In this document: piece after piece, positions 1-7,580 of the stretch | Position numbering within the stretch: the stretch's first letter is position 1 | Layout: every line of letters starts with the position of its first letter | Assembly (NCBI RefSeq): GCF_000346485.2 | Contig: NZ_KQ976354.1 | Location: 6,757,269 to 6,821,268 of the forward strand | DNA from: Scytonema hofmannii PCC 7110 | Lineage (GTDB): Bacteria > Cyanobacteriota > Cyanobacteriia > Cyanobacteriales > Nostocaceae | DNA length: 64,000 bases | Direction of reading: 5' to 3' | Position numbers and translations under genes: made by a program | Notes under the pieces: model-generated | What the model saw: the letters and a program-made list of their open reading frames with translations, nothing else | Databases searched by the model: none | What the model was told of the DNA's origin: nothing

Positions 1-152
1 GCTCCAGTATCAACTAAAACATTATCTAATGTAACCGATCGCACTTGTTCTTCCAATATAAACCCTCTAGTTGCAAGAATCTGGTCAATATGGTTAGTAA
101 TTGTGATGGTATTAGTAACTTTACCCATTTTTTCTATACCGCTGGATGTCAT
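1..152 (-). CDS. N-terminal part of a retropepsin-like (clan AA) aspartic protease, cut by window edge
   Basis: The first 50 codons lie in the window. They start at the ATG at 152, preceded by a good ribosome binding site (GAGGAAA, 158-164). The translation begins MTSSGIEKMGKVTNTITITN and reaches VLVDTGA at the window edge. A hydrophobic run ending in D-T-G-A is the catalytic signature of single-domain retroviral-type aspartic proteases, and small proteins of this type (MGKVT... start) are common in cyanobacteria. An alternative start is the second Met at codon 9. The substrate is unknown and the rest of the gene lies outside the window. The family call rests on a short stretch and is moderately secure. 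Confidence 0.6.
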   Translation of the reverse strand, partial: MTSSGIEKMGKVTNTITITNHIDQILATRGFILEEQVRSVTLDNVLVDTG

Positions 153-387
153 CTTATTTTCCTCTTAGATTGCTTAATATATGTGTTTCTATTCATTGAT
201 TTTTTTTCTTTGTCAGACTTTGAGCGCTACAACTATTGCTACGAAGTAATTTGGCACTGTGTCCAGAACTCGATTCAGACTATAACTTCTTCTCAGCAAA
301 GCGATCGCATAAAACTGTGGAGGTTTAATTGGCTCTTGCAAATCGAAGAACAGGTGTTTCCTTGCCAATGCCGATATTAATTAATTT

Positions 388-816
388 GTGGAAATCGAGG
401 GAAGAGCCGTATCCCGAATAAGAGAGAGTAATTACCGAACCTATTTTGGGTATGCTCGGATTTGCGTACCAATCATAGATGCATTCACTGCAGAGCCAAG
501 TTTAACACCCTATACAGCGATCGTACCGGGAAATTTGTGTCAATCTTCTGTAGATCCAGACCTCGTTCGTGCATGTCAAAATCCTGAAGCTGTTAAATCG
601 GCTGCTGTACCCATTTTGCACAATAATCAATGGTGGGCGAAAGTAACTGCAAATTTTGACTTTGAGGGTGTGGATAAGTTGAATGCAGAAGCATTTAACC
701 GCGTTCTTTGGGCTGGTATTAAAGGCGATGGTGTTCCTTATCCCACGCAACGCGATCGTACAGATTTACGTCAAAATCGAGAGTTATTGTTATATAGCGA
801 CAAGAAAAATACTTAA
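388..816 (+). pseudogene. 3' remnant of a larger gene, possibly a YncE/alkaline-phosphatase-type phosphoesterase
   Basis: The frame reads DAFTAEPSLTPYTAIVPGNL, then a Trp-Trp motif, then FNRVLWAGIKGDGVPYP and a DLRQNRELLL tail. Only the part after about residue 28 looks like conserved protein. The stretch before it (EIEGRAVSRIRES...) does not fit, and there is no convincing start or ribosome binding site. I therefore read it as the C-terminal relic of a bigger protein. The APMxDAF...TPYTA style resembles C-termini of predicted periplasmic phosphoesterases, but I cannot confirm this. Its last 148 bases recur at 2102-2250, so this end belonged to a duplicated module together with the DUF3102-like gene downstream. 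Confidence 0.4.
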
Positions 817-988
817 TTGCTTGCGTTTCATATGTAGTGTAAAAACTCCAGTTTTTTTCTGATATGGAGACTAGCATGGCTAGTAGACATCAGTAGACAT
901 CTCCAAAAAACAATGTAAAGACGCGCCATGCTTAGTCTCTACAAAGGTTGTAGATGATGCACAATTACAGCAGTTTTCAAGGTCTAGA

Positions 989-1075
989 ACCATACTATGC
1001 TCTTGTGGTACGGGCGTCCCCGCCCGTTCTAGACAAGAGAGCAGGCGAGGACGCCCGCTCCACAAGATATGGTCT
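989..1075. repeat. long imperfect palindrome (MITE/REP-like)
   Basis: The left arm (CTTGTGGTACGGGCGTCC...) and right arm (...GGACGCCCGCTCCACAAG) are near reverse complements around a short centre and would fold into a long hairpin. The GGGCGAGGACGCCCG core recurs at 9364-9383, so it is a dispersed element. The rest of 817-1182 holds shorter palindromes and no gene. Confidence 0.6.
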
Positions 1076-1182
1076 ATTAATTTGAAAATCGCTGTAATTT
1101 CTGGAGATGGCTAGTCTTTATCAGGAAAATTTTCAGAAAGAATTGTACCGATCCCCCGATCGGTATTGTTTAACTGCAAAAG

Positions 1183-1854
1183 CTAAGCCACAGCTAAAAC
1201 CACCTGCTGAAATTTCTCTGCTAGCAACAAAACCGCCTCTTCAATGACAAAACGTCGCGGCTTACCATCTTGTTCGCTGAGTCGTTCGATAACCAATCCC
1301 GCTGTTTCAGAGATTTTCGGTGGTTGGTATTCTCGAACACGACCAGCATATCTCCATGGCGTTGGCTCTTTTTTCGGTTGCTTATCCTTATACGTCTTGG
1401 TTTCAATTTGAAGATCTTTCTTGGAAACTTCTTCGGTACAAGCTTTTTCCAGCACGGACTGGATAACTTCAACGGGTGTCCGACCTGTGGCTAATTTGTA
1501 GAGTGCTGACACCGAGAGGTTGCGATTGATTTTATCGAGTTGTTTGGTGGTGAAGCTTCCGAGTATGGGTGCTAGCTTCAGCAAGTGATTAGCAATGCTT
1601 GCTGACCATCCTAAAGAATTGGCTAAAGCTTCTTCATATTGTTTGGGCTTAAGTTTTTCCTTAAGGAAAAGTAACAATTGCCCAATTTTGGCGGCTCCGA
1701 GTAATGTAACGGGATTTGTGTAGCTAATCTCGCCACAGACTTCGTTTATCAAGTCTTTATTCGATTTGGCAAGCTTATGGATGAGATATTGAACTTCTCC
1801 GGCAACTGTTTCAGAAAAATTCACAGCAGGAGCTGTTTCCGGCGCTTTAGTCAT
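1183..1854 (-). CDS. DUF3102-like helical protein, copy 1 of a tandem pair
   Basis: 223 residues. The core GAAKIGQLLLFLKEKL, then YEEALANSLGWSASIANHLL (about residues 50-95), matches the pattern of DUF3102-type proteins, whose helical region resembles DNA-binding or phage/plasmid accessory domains. The C-terminal half is charged (KDKQPKKEP) and ends in a second helical block. The start ATG at 1854 has GGAG about 12 bases upstream and a TATAAT -10 box at 1872-1877. A near-identical paralogue lies at 2486-3157; only about four residues differ (for example N/S, G/S, R/G and K/R), which shows recent duplication. Function is unknown. DNA binding with autoregulation through the upstream palindrome is an inference. 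Confidence 0.75.
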   Translation of the reverse strand: MTKAPETAPAVNFSETVAGEVQYLIHKLAKSNKDLINEVCGEISYTNPVTLLGAAKIGQLLLFLKEKLKPKQYEEALANSLGWSASIANHLLKLAPILGSFTTKQLDKINRNLSVSALYKLATGRTPVEVIQSVLEKACTEEVSKKDLQIETKTYKDKQPKKEPTPWRYAGRVREYQPPKISETAGLVIERLSEQDGKPRRFVIEEAVLLLAEKFQQVVLAVA

Positions 1855-1893
1855 GCTAAGATCACTCCAGAATTATAAATATTTTATTTTTTA

Positions 1894-1928
1894 GAGGAAG
1901 TGCTCCTGACCAACATGAGCGCTTCCTC
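1894..1928. promoter_or_regulatory. inverted repeat upstream of DUF3102-like copy 1, candidate operator
   Basis: GAGGAAGTGCTC and GAGCGCTTCCTC form a 12-bp inverted repeat with one mismatch and an 11-base spacer. It lies 40-75 bases upstream of the start codon, next to the predicted -10 box. The same arms and spacing are kept at 3198-3232 upstream of copy 2, although part of the spacer and the -10 region have changed. That pattern favours a conserved protein-binding site or RNA hairpin. Confidence 0.5.
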
Positions 1929-2101
1929 ATTTGCTCATAATACAACATTCCGGAAATTTTTCTTGTAAAATTTTCTATAGATTTTTAGAGTTTTCAGAGA
2001 AAAATAAGGTCTTTATGGGACTATCTAATGCTTGCTTTAAACTCTCTCCAGATCAGTCCTTTAAACAAAAGAGGTTCTTCCTTTGTGAGTGTTGCGATCG
2101 C

Positions 2102-2250
2102 TGTGGATTAAGTTGAAGGCGGAAGCATTTAGCCGCGTTCTTTGGTCAAGTATTAAAGGCGATGGCGTTCCTTATCCCACGCAGCGCGATCGTACAGATT
2201 TACGTCAAAATCGAGAGTTATTGTTATATAGCGACAAGAAAAATACTTAA
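2102..2250 (+). pseudogene. second, shorter copy of the 3' remnant at 669-816
   Basis: The frame reads KLKAEAFSRVLWSSIKGDGV and ends in the same YSDKKNT tail as the remnant ending at 816. It begins abruptly at TGTGGAT, carries an extra T that shifts the frame near 2107, and has no start codon. It is part of the duplicated block that also carries the DUF3102-like gene. Confidence 0.65.
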
Positions 2251-2302
2251 TTTCTTGTGCTCCATAGCAGTGTACATACAAGTCGGATTTACCCCCCTTA
2301 AT

Positions 2303-2325
2303 CCCCCCTTAGAAAGAAAGGGGGG
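2303..2325. repeat. CCCCCCTT/AAGGGGGG hairpin repeat
   Basis: An 8-bp perfect stem with a 7-base loop in the gene-free stretch 2251-2485. It resembles the common cyanobacterial CCCCCTTAATCCCCC repeat. There is no T-run after it on the plus strand. Nothing else is recognisable in this interval. Confidence 0.5.
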
Positions 2326-2485
2326 AGATTGAATTTACGATTTCCAGACCTTTCACGCGTGGAGGGCTAGGGTGGGGTAAAACGACGCAAAAACCTAGAT
2401 CTCTCAGCTATTTCAGACTTATGTGGACACCGTAGGGCGTTTTGAGCAGAGAAATCGGTTTGAGAAAATTACTCGACTGCAAAAG

Positions 2486-3157
2486 CTAAGCTACAGCTAA
2501 AACCACCTGCTGAAATTTCTCTGCTAGCAACAAAACCGCCTCTTCAATGACAAAACGTCGCGGCTTGCCATCTTGTTCGCTGAGTCGTTCTATAACCAAT
2601 CCCGCTGTTTCAGAGATTCTCGGTGGTTGGTATTCTCGAACACCACCAGCATATCTCCATGGCGTTGGCTCTTTTTTCGGTTGCTTATCCTTATACGTCT
2701 TGGTTTCAATTTGAAGATCTTTCTTGGAAACTTCTTCGGTACAAGCTTTTTCCAGCACGGACTGGATAACTTCAACGGGTGTCCGACCTGTGGCTAATTT
2801 GTAGAGTGCTGACACCGAGAGGTTGCGATTGATTTTATCGAGTTGTTTGGTGGTGAAGCTTCCGAGTATGGGTGCTAGCTTCAGCAAGTGATTAGCAATG
2901 CTTGCTGACCATCCTAAAGAATTGGCTAAAGCTTCTTCATATTGTTTGGGCTTAAGTTTTTCCTTAAGGAAAAGTAACAATTGCCCAATTTTGGCGGCTC
3001 CGAGTAATGTAACGGGATTTGTGTAGCTAATCTCGCTACAAACTTCGTTTATCAAGTCTTTACTCGATTTGGCAAGCTTATGGATGAGATATTGAACTTC
3101 TCCGGCAACTGTTTCAGAAAAATTCACAGCAGGAGCTGTTTCCGGCGCTTTAGTCAT
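2486..3157 (-). CDS. DUF3102-like helical protein, copy 2 of a tandem pair
   Basis: 223 residues, almost identical to the protein at 1183-1854, with the same GAAKIGQLLLFLKEKL and SLGWSASIANHLLKL core. The homologous DNA runs from about 2475 to 3322, covering the gene, its 3' edge and about 165 bases of upstream sequence. Both copies are intact, so neither has yet decayed. The -10 region differs from copy 1 (GTTTAATATT inserted or changed near 3178-3190), so the two may be expressed differently. Function is unknown. Confidence 0.75.
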   Translation of the reverse strand: MTKAPETAPAVNFSETVAGEVQYLIHKLAKSSKDLINEVCSEISYTNPVTLLGAAKIGQLLLFLKEKLKPKQYEEALANSLGWSASIANHLLKLAPILGSFTTKQLDKINRNLSVSALYKLATGRTPVEVIQSVLEKACTEEVSKKDLQIETKTYKDKQPKKEPTPWRYAGGVREYQPPRISETAGLVIERLSEQDGKPRRFVIEEAVLLLAEKFQQVVLAVA

Positions 3158-3197
3158 GCTAAGATCACTCCAGAATTAAGTTTAATATTATTTTTTA

Positions 3198-3232
3198 GAG
3201 GAAGTGCTCTTGGGCAACATGAGCGCTTCCTC
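3198..3232. promoter_or_regulatory. inverted repeat upstream of DUF3102-like copy 2, candidate operator
   Basis: The arms are the same as at 1894-1928 (GAGGAAGTGCTC / GAGCGCTTCCTC) with an 11-base spacer whose first bases differ. The arms are unchanged while neighbouring bases vary. Confidence 0.5.
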
Positions 3233-3486
3233 ATTTGCTCATAATACAACATTCCGGAAATTTTTCTTGTAAAATTTTCTATAGTTTTTATGTTTTTCAG
3301 AGGAAAATAGTGCCTTTATGGGGAATTAGTCTGAGATGTTACTTGATTGATAGTATTAACATCTCACGCAAAAGCACAAAAAATGTTGACATCTCAGCCT
3401 CTTTGCGTGAAACCAAAAAATAATTTATAAATAGGGCTAACAAATTGGTAATAGGTAAGTCAATACTACTCGGACAAACGGAAATT

Positions 3487-3519
3487 AGAACCCCGGTTGC
3501 TTCAAGAAACCGGGGTTCT
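3487..3519. terminator. hairpin after the TerB-like gene, also a dispersed repeat
   Basis: AGAACCCCGGTT and AACCGGGGTTCT form a perfect 12-bp stem with a 9-base loop, 39 bases beyond the stop of the minus-strand gene at 3558. No long T-run follows, so termination is only possible. The motif belongs to the AGAAACCCGGTTTCT repeat family seen at 9254-9322 and 39563-39739. Confidence 0.4.
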
Positions 3520-3557
3520 GACACCTCAATTATCGTTAACCAAGCCGTATTGAATTC

Positions 3558-4622
3558 TTAGGTAAACTCGATAGTATCAACAAAATTTAGGATACTCTCT
3601 TCGATTCGTTCAGATTCTTCTTCAATTGAACCGGGAGTTTCCCCATCAAAAAAGCTACGCTGGCTGCTGACTATATATAGGAAATTACCACTGATAAATC
3701 CTAAAAGTCCTCGATAGGCATCTAATCTGCTAGCGGTTCCGTTGTTTCCCGTCTTAGAAATGTTTGAACCTTCAGGCATATCGACGAGCACAAAATAAGC
3801 CCCATCCAATGCGTCCTCTATATACTTAGTATCTTTTACCTGAGCTTCTGGTAAATTAACAACGATTCCTTGAGGTACATACTGATTTAGGAGAAGCGAT
3901 CGCAGATATTCTTCGTGTCCTACAGATTCCAGCTCCTTTTTTTGCTGTGGTGTCAAGGGGAAATAATCAATTCTTAACAAAGTCCCAAAGTCATCAGAAA
4001 AGCTCACTAACCCTTCTTGAGCTTGGACCATACCACCTCTTTGAATGTCCACCGGAATTGGAACTACAAAATTTTTTCCAGGTGACTCATACACTTGTGG
4101 TTCGGAACCTTCCTCAAACCCTGGTTCATCATCATCTAGAAATTCGTCATCTTCTGATTCTTCCTCTACTTCTTCAAAGGCGGCTATCACTTCGTCTGCG
4201 ACTTCCTTAGCTTCATCATCTTCAATTCCGAGAGCTTCTTGTAACTTTTTCAGCAAATTCATTTTTCCTTTCGGAATCATCATTTCTTCCTCATCCACAA
4301 GGAGGCTAACCCCTGCAGCATAAGCATCAAGTGTTAAATCTTCCGAAAGCGAACCCTTTGCGGCGTTAAATAATGCTCCTACGCTATCTTCTTCCGCAAT
4401 GGCTATAAGTTTATCTAGAAGCTCTAACATTTGGTCGTCTGAATATTCTTCAAAAACTTCCAGAAATTCCCAGAGTATATCGGCTATGTAGTCTGCATCC
4501 ACCTCGTCCAAGCTAGAATCAGCAGCTGAGGTGACAACTCCAATCGCTGCTACCGCTTCTTGTGCGGTGAGTTTCTCTTTGGTTGTTTTGGTAGAGTTAA
4601 AGATTTTGTCGTATTTGCCCAT
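3558..4622 (-). CDS. TerB-like N-terminal domain protein with acidic linker
   Basis: 354 residues when started at the ATG at 4622 (MGKYDKIF), which has a strong GGAGGGAG ribosome binding site; an upstream in-frame start at 4658 has none. Residues about 10-155 are helical and acidic (LTAQEAVAAIGVVTSAADSS and later helices) and resemble the TerB/tellurite-resistance fold used as a metal-binding or scaffold module. An Asp/Glu-rich linker (EEVEEESEDDEFLDDDEPG) leads to a C-terminal alpha/beta domain from about residue 195 to the end that I do not recognise. There is no signal peptide, so it is probably cytoplasmic. No other ter genes lie nearby, so a tellurite role should not be assumed. Confidence 0.65.
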   Translation of the reverse strand: MGKYDKIFNSTKTTKEKLTAQEAVAAIGVVTSAADSSLDEVDADYIADILWEFLEVFEEYSDDQMLELLDKLIAIAEEDSVGALFNAAKGSLSEDLTLDAYAAGVSLLVDEEEMMIPKGKMNLLKKLQEALGIEDDEAKEVADEVIAAFEEVEEESEDDEFLDDDEPGFEEGSEPQVYESPGKNFVVPIPVDIQRGGMVQAQEGLVSFSDDFGTLLRIDYFPLTPQQKKELESVGHEEYLRSLLLNQYVPQGIVVNLPEAQVKDTKYIEDALDGAYFVLVDMPEGSNISKTGNNGTASRLDAYRGLLGFISGNFLYIVSSQRSFFDGETPGSIEEESERIEESILNFVDTIEFT

Positions 4623-4992
4623 GACTGCTCCCTCCGTAAAAGCTGTTGGTGCTATCAAAAGTTTAGTGTCAATGGGTAGTTTACCAAGGGAGCGAGTCTC
4701 CTAATTCTAGATCTTCCGTAAAGCTTTTACTTAAGCTCGTAACGGACGAACCAAGGAGCAATGAACTCCGCATATTATAACAGTAGTTAGGTTAGCAAAC
4801 CTTGTTGAAAGTTTACCTTAATTAAGCAACCAATCATTGTTGCAATCTTAGAATTCGGGGATCGGGATTGCTATAGGTAGCGAAGGCTACTAGTTTTTCC
4901 GAAAAAGCCCTGTACTCCAGTTAAAACAAAAATCTAAACTTTTTGATCTTAAATCTAAAAAAACATACAGGCAATTACAAATAGCAGTGATA

Positions 4993-4998
4993 TATAAT
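4993..4998 (+). promoter_or_regulatory. candidate -10 box for ppsA
   Basis: TATAAT lies 58 bases before the ppsA start codon. No good -35 hexamer is visible at the usual spacing and no NtcA-type GTA-N8-TAC was seen. The remaining gene-free stretch 4659-5055 shows nothing else I can name. Confidence 0.4.
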
Positions 4999-5055
4999 AC
5001 ATATAGGAAGGCGATCGACAACTATCAGGGATCGATCTTAAAGGGGTAATTTTAG

Positions 5056-7557
5056 ATGGATACGGCAACAAAAAAGACTTCATCACACTCATCCTCACTC
5101 GAGCGATCGCTCATCCTCTGGTTTGATGAGGTTGGCATTGCTGATATACCAATTGTTGGTGGCAAAAACGCCTCCTTAGGTGAGATGATTCAACAACTTA
5201 CGCCAAAAGGTGTAAATGTACCGATTGGGTTTGCGACCACGGCTTATGCTTATCGCTATTTTATTCAATCGGCTGGGTTAGAAGAGAAACTGCGAAAACT
5301 TTTTTCTGACTTAGATGTAGAGGATGTCAGAAATTTGCGGGAACGAGGAAAAAAAGCAAGAGCATTGCTACTCCACACACCATTTCCAACACCATTGCGA
5401 GTTGCCATTGTTGAAGCTTACGAAGCTCTCTGCAACCGATACAATCCAGATACAGATGTCGCAGTGCGATCCAGTGCAACGGCTGAAGACCTTCCTGATG
5501 CGAGTTTTGCAGGTCAGCAAGAAACATACCTCAACGTGACTGGTGTAGAGAGTGTGTTAGCCGCATGTCATAAATGCTTTGCATCCTTATTCACAGACAG
5601 AGCTATTTCTTATCGATATATTAAAAAATTTGACCATTTTAGCGTTGCCCTTGCTGTTGGCGTACAAAAAATGGTACGTTCCGATCTGGCATGCTCTGGC
5701 GTCATGTTCTCAATTGAAACCGAAACAGGCTTCAAAAATTCTGCATTGATAACAGCAGCATACGGATTGGGAGAAAACGTAGTCCAAGGTTCCGTCAACC
5801 CAGACGAATACTATGTTTTTAAACCGACTTTACGAGAAGGTTACCACCCAATTATTGATAAAAGACTGGGCAGCAAAGAATTAAAAATGGTCTATGATGA
5901 TGGCACAAAATTTACCAAAAATGTCTTAGTGCCTCAAATAGAAAGAAATAAATATGCTTTAACAGATGAGGAAATTTTACAACTAGCCCGTTGGGCTTGT
6001 TTGATAGAAGATCATTATTCTCAAGTTCACAACACCTACACACCGATGGACATTGAGTGGGCAAAAGATGGCATTACAAACGAATTGTTCATCGTCCAAG
6101 CCCGTCCGGAAACAGTTCAATCACAAAAGACGCAAAATGTTTTAAGAACATATCGTTTATCAGGTATTGGAGCATGGGGACTGGGAACTGGGGAAAAGTT
6201 ACCCCAATCCCCACTCACCACTCCCAACTCCCCACTCCCCCTTCTTACAGGACGTGCTGTTGGAGAAGCAATCAGTCAAGGAAAAGCGCACCTAATTACA
6301 GATATACACAAACTTGAAGATTTCCAAGCCGGAGAAGTTTTAGTAACAGATAGAACCGATCCTGATTGGGAACCAATTATGAAAAGAGCAAGTGCGATTA
6401 TTACCAACCAAGGGGGGCGGACTTGCCATGCAGCGATTATTGCACGAGAATTAGGTGTACCTGCAATTGTAGGATGTGGCAATGCTACGGGAATTTTAAA
6501 AAACGGTCAAGAAGTTACCATTTCTTGTGCTGAAGGGGAAGAAGGCAGAGTTTATGAGGGATTATTACCCTTTGAAGTCCAAGAAGTCCCGTTAGAAGAT
6601 TTGCCTCGCACTCGCACTCAGATACTCATGAATGTGGGTAACCCTCAAGAAGCATTTAGTCTATCTGCAATTCCCAACGATGGAGTCGGTTTGGCAAGAA
6701 CAGAATTTATTATTGCTAACCACATCCAAGCCCATCCAATGGCATTGATTCATTACGACAAGCTCAATGATGAATTTGTCAAAGATAAAGTTGCAACAAT
6801 AACCGCACTTTATGATGAGAAACCGCAATATTTTGTTGATAGACTCGCTCAAGGTGTTGGTAGAATTGCGGCTGCTTTTTATCCCAAACCAGTTATAGTG
6901 CGGATGTCAGATTTTAAGAGTAATGAATACGCTAACTTGTTGGGTGGTAGACAGTTTGAACCGGAAGAAGAAAACCCAATGCTGGGATGGCGGGGTGCAG
7001 CACGTTACTATGATGAAGGCTACAAAGAAGCTTTTGCTTTGGAGTGCCAAGCTATGAGACGAGTTAGGGACGAAATGGGATTAACAAATGTGATTCCAAT
7101 GATTCCCTTCTGTCGCACTCCTAATGAGGGACGTCTGGTGTTGGCAGAAATGGCAAAAAATGGTTTAAAGCAGGGTGTCAACGATTTGCAAGTTTACGTG
7201 ATGTGCGAGTTACCCAATAATGTCATTCTGGCTGAGGATTTTGCACAAATTTTTGACGGGTTTTCTATAGGTTCCAATGACTTGACTCAACTGACACTGG
7301 GCTTAGATAGAGATTCTGCTCTAGTGTCGCGGTTGTTCGATGAACGCGGCGAAGGAGTCAAGCAAATGGTCAGGTTAGCGATCGCCGCCGCCAAAAAGTA
7401 CAATCGAAAAATTGGCATTTGCGGTCAAGCACCCAGCGATTACCCAGAATTTGCTCAATTTCTAGTGGAACAGGGAATTGATTCCATTAGCCTCAATCCC
7501 GATTCCGTGTTAAAAACTATGTTGGAGATCGCTAAAGTAGAAAACAGTGACCAGTGA
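5056..7557 (+). CDS. ppsA: phosphoenolpyruvate synthase with a repeat-derived insert
   Basis: 833 residues. It makes phosphoenolpyruvate from pyruvate and ATP, releasing AMP and phosphate, for gluconeogenic flux. The N-terminal ATP-binding domain carries VGGKNASLGEM and VRSSATAEDLPDASFAGQQ. The swivelling domain has GGRTCHAAI with the phosphorylated His at residue 458. The C-terminal TIM-barrel domain has GICGQAPSDYPEF with the catalytic Cys at 789. Residues about 374-397 (WGLGTGEKLPQSPLTTPNSP) do not belong to the family; they are encoded by an intergenic-type repeat inserted in frame between the ATP-binding and swivelling domains. The stop codon lies inside a 7-bp tandem repeat. All catalytic motifs are intact, so the enzyme is probably active. 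Confidence 0.95.
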   Translation: MDTATKKTSSHSSSLERSLILWFDEVGIADIPIVGGKNASLGEMIQQLTPKGVNVPIGFATTAYAYRYFIQSAGLEEKLRKLFSDLDVEDVRNLRERGKKARALLLHTPFPTPLRVAIVEAYEALCNRYNPDTDVAVRSSATAEDLPDASFAGQQETYLNVTGVESVLAACHKCFASLFTDRAISYRYIKKFDHFSVALAVGVQKMVRSDLACSGVMFSIETETGFKNSALITAAYGLGENVVQGSVNPDEYYVFKPTLREGYHPIIDKRLGSKELKMVYDDGTKFTKNVLVPQIERNKYALTDEEILQLARWACLIEDHYSQVHNTYTPMDIEWAKDGITNELFIVQARPETVQSQKTQNVLRTYRLSGIGAWGLGTGEKLPQSPLTTPNSPLPLLTGRAVGEAISQGKAHLITDIHKLEDFQAGEVLVTDRTDPDWEPIMKRASAIITNQGGRTCHAAIIARELGVPAIVGCGNATGILKNGQEVTISCAEGEEGRVYEGLLPFEVQEVPLEDLPRTRTQILMNVGNPQEAFSLSAIPNDGVGLARTEFIIANHIQAHPMALIHYDKLNDEFVKDKVATITALYDEKPQYFVDRLAQGVGRIAAAFYPKPVIVRMSDFKSNEYANLLGGRQFEPEEENPMLGWRGAARYYDEGYKEAFALECQAMRRVRDEMGLTNVIPMIPFCRTPNEGRLVLAEMAKNGLKQGVNDLQVYVMCELPNNVILAEDFAQIFDGFSIGSNDLTQLTLGLDRDSALVSRLFDERGEGVKQMVRLAIAAAKKYNRKIGICGQAPSDYPEFAQFLVEQGIDSISLNPDSVLKTMLEIAKVENSDQ
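6174..6246 (+). repeat. GGGAACTGGGGA...CCCCACTCCC repeat inserted in the ppsA reading frame
   Basis: The segment has a G-rich left arm and a C-rich right arm (CCAACTCCCCACTCCCC). It matches the repeat family scattered at 44.1-44.7, 47.9, 48.2-48.4 and 58.9 kb. It keeps the ppsA frame open and adds roughly 24 residues to an interdomain linker. Confidence 0.8.
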
Positions 7558-7580
7558 CCAGTGACCAGTGACCAGTGACT
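7545..7580 (+). repeat. short tandem repeat (GACCAGT)n
   Basis: Five 7-bp units. The ppsA stop codon (TGA of CAGTGA) and the upstream GTG candidate start of the next gene both lie inside the array. Confidence 0.9.

Noticed and set aside
45-380. Open frame of 111 codons on the plus strand
   Set aside because: Its first part is antisense to the aspartic-protease start and the rest has poor composition (FFQYKPSSC...). No ribosome binding site. Treated as a shadow.
3558-4622. Tellurite-resistance locus because of the TerB-like domain
   Set aside because: No terC, terD or terZ-type neighbours are present and the C-terminal domain is unrelated. Only the fold is claimed.
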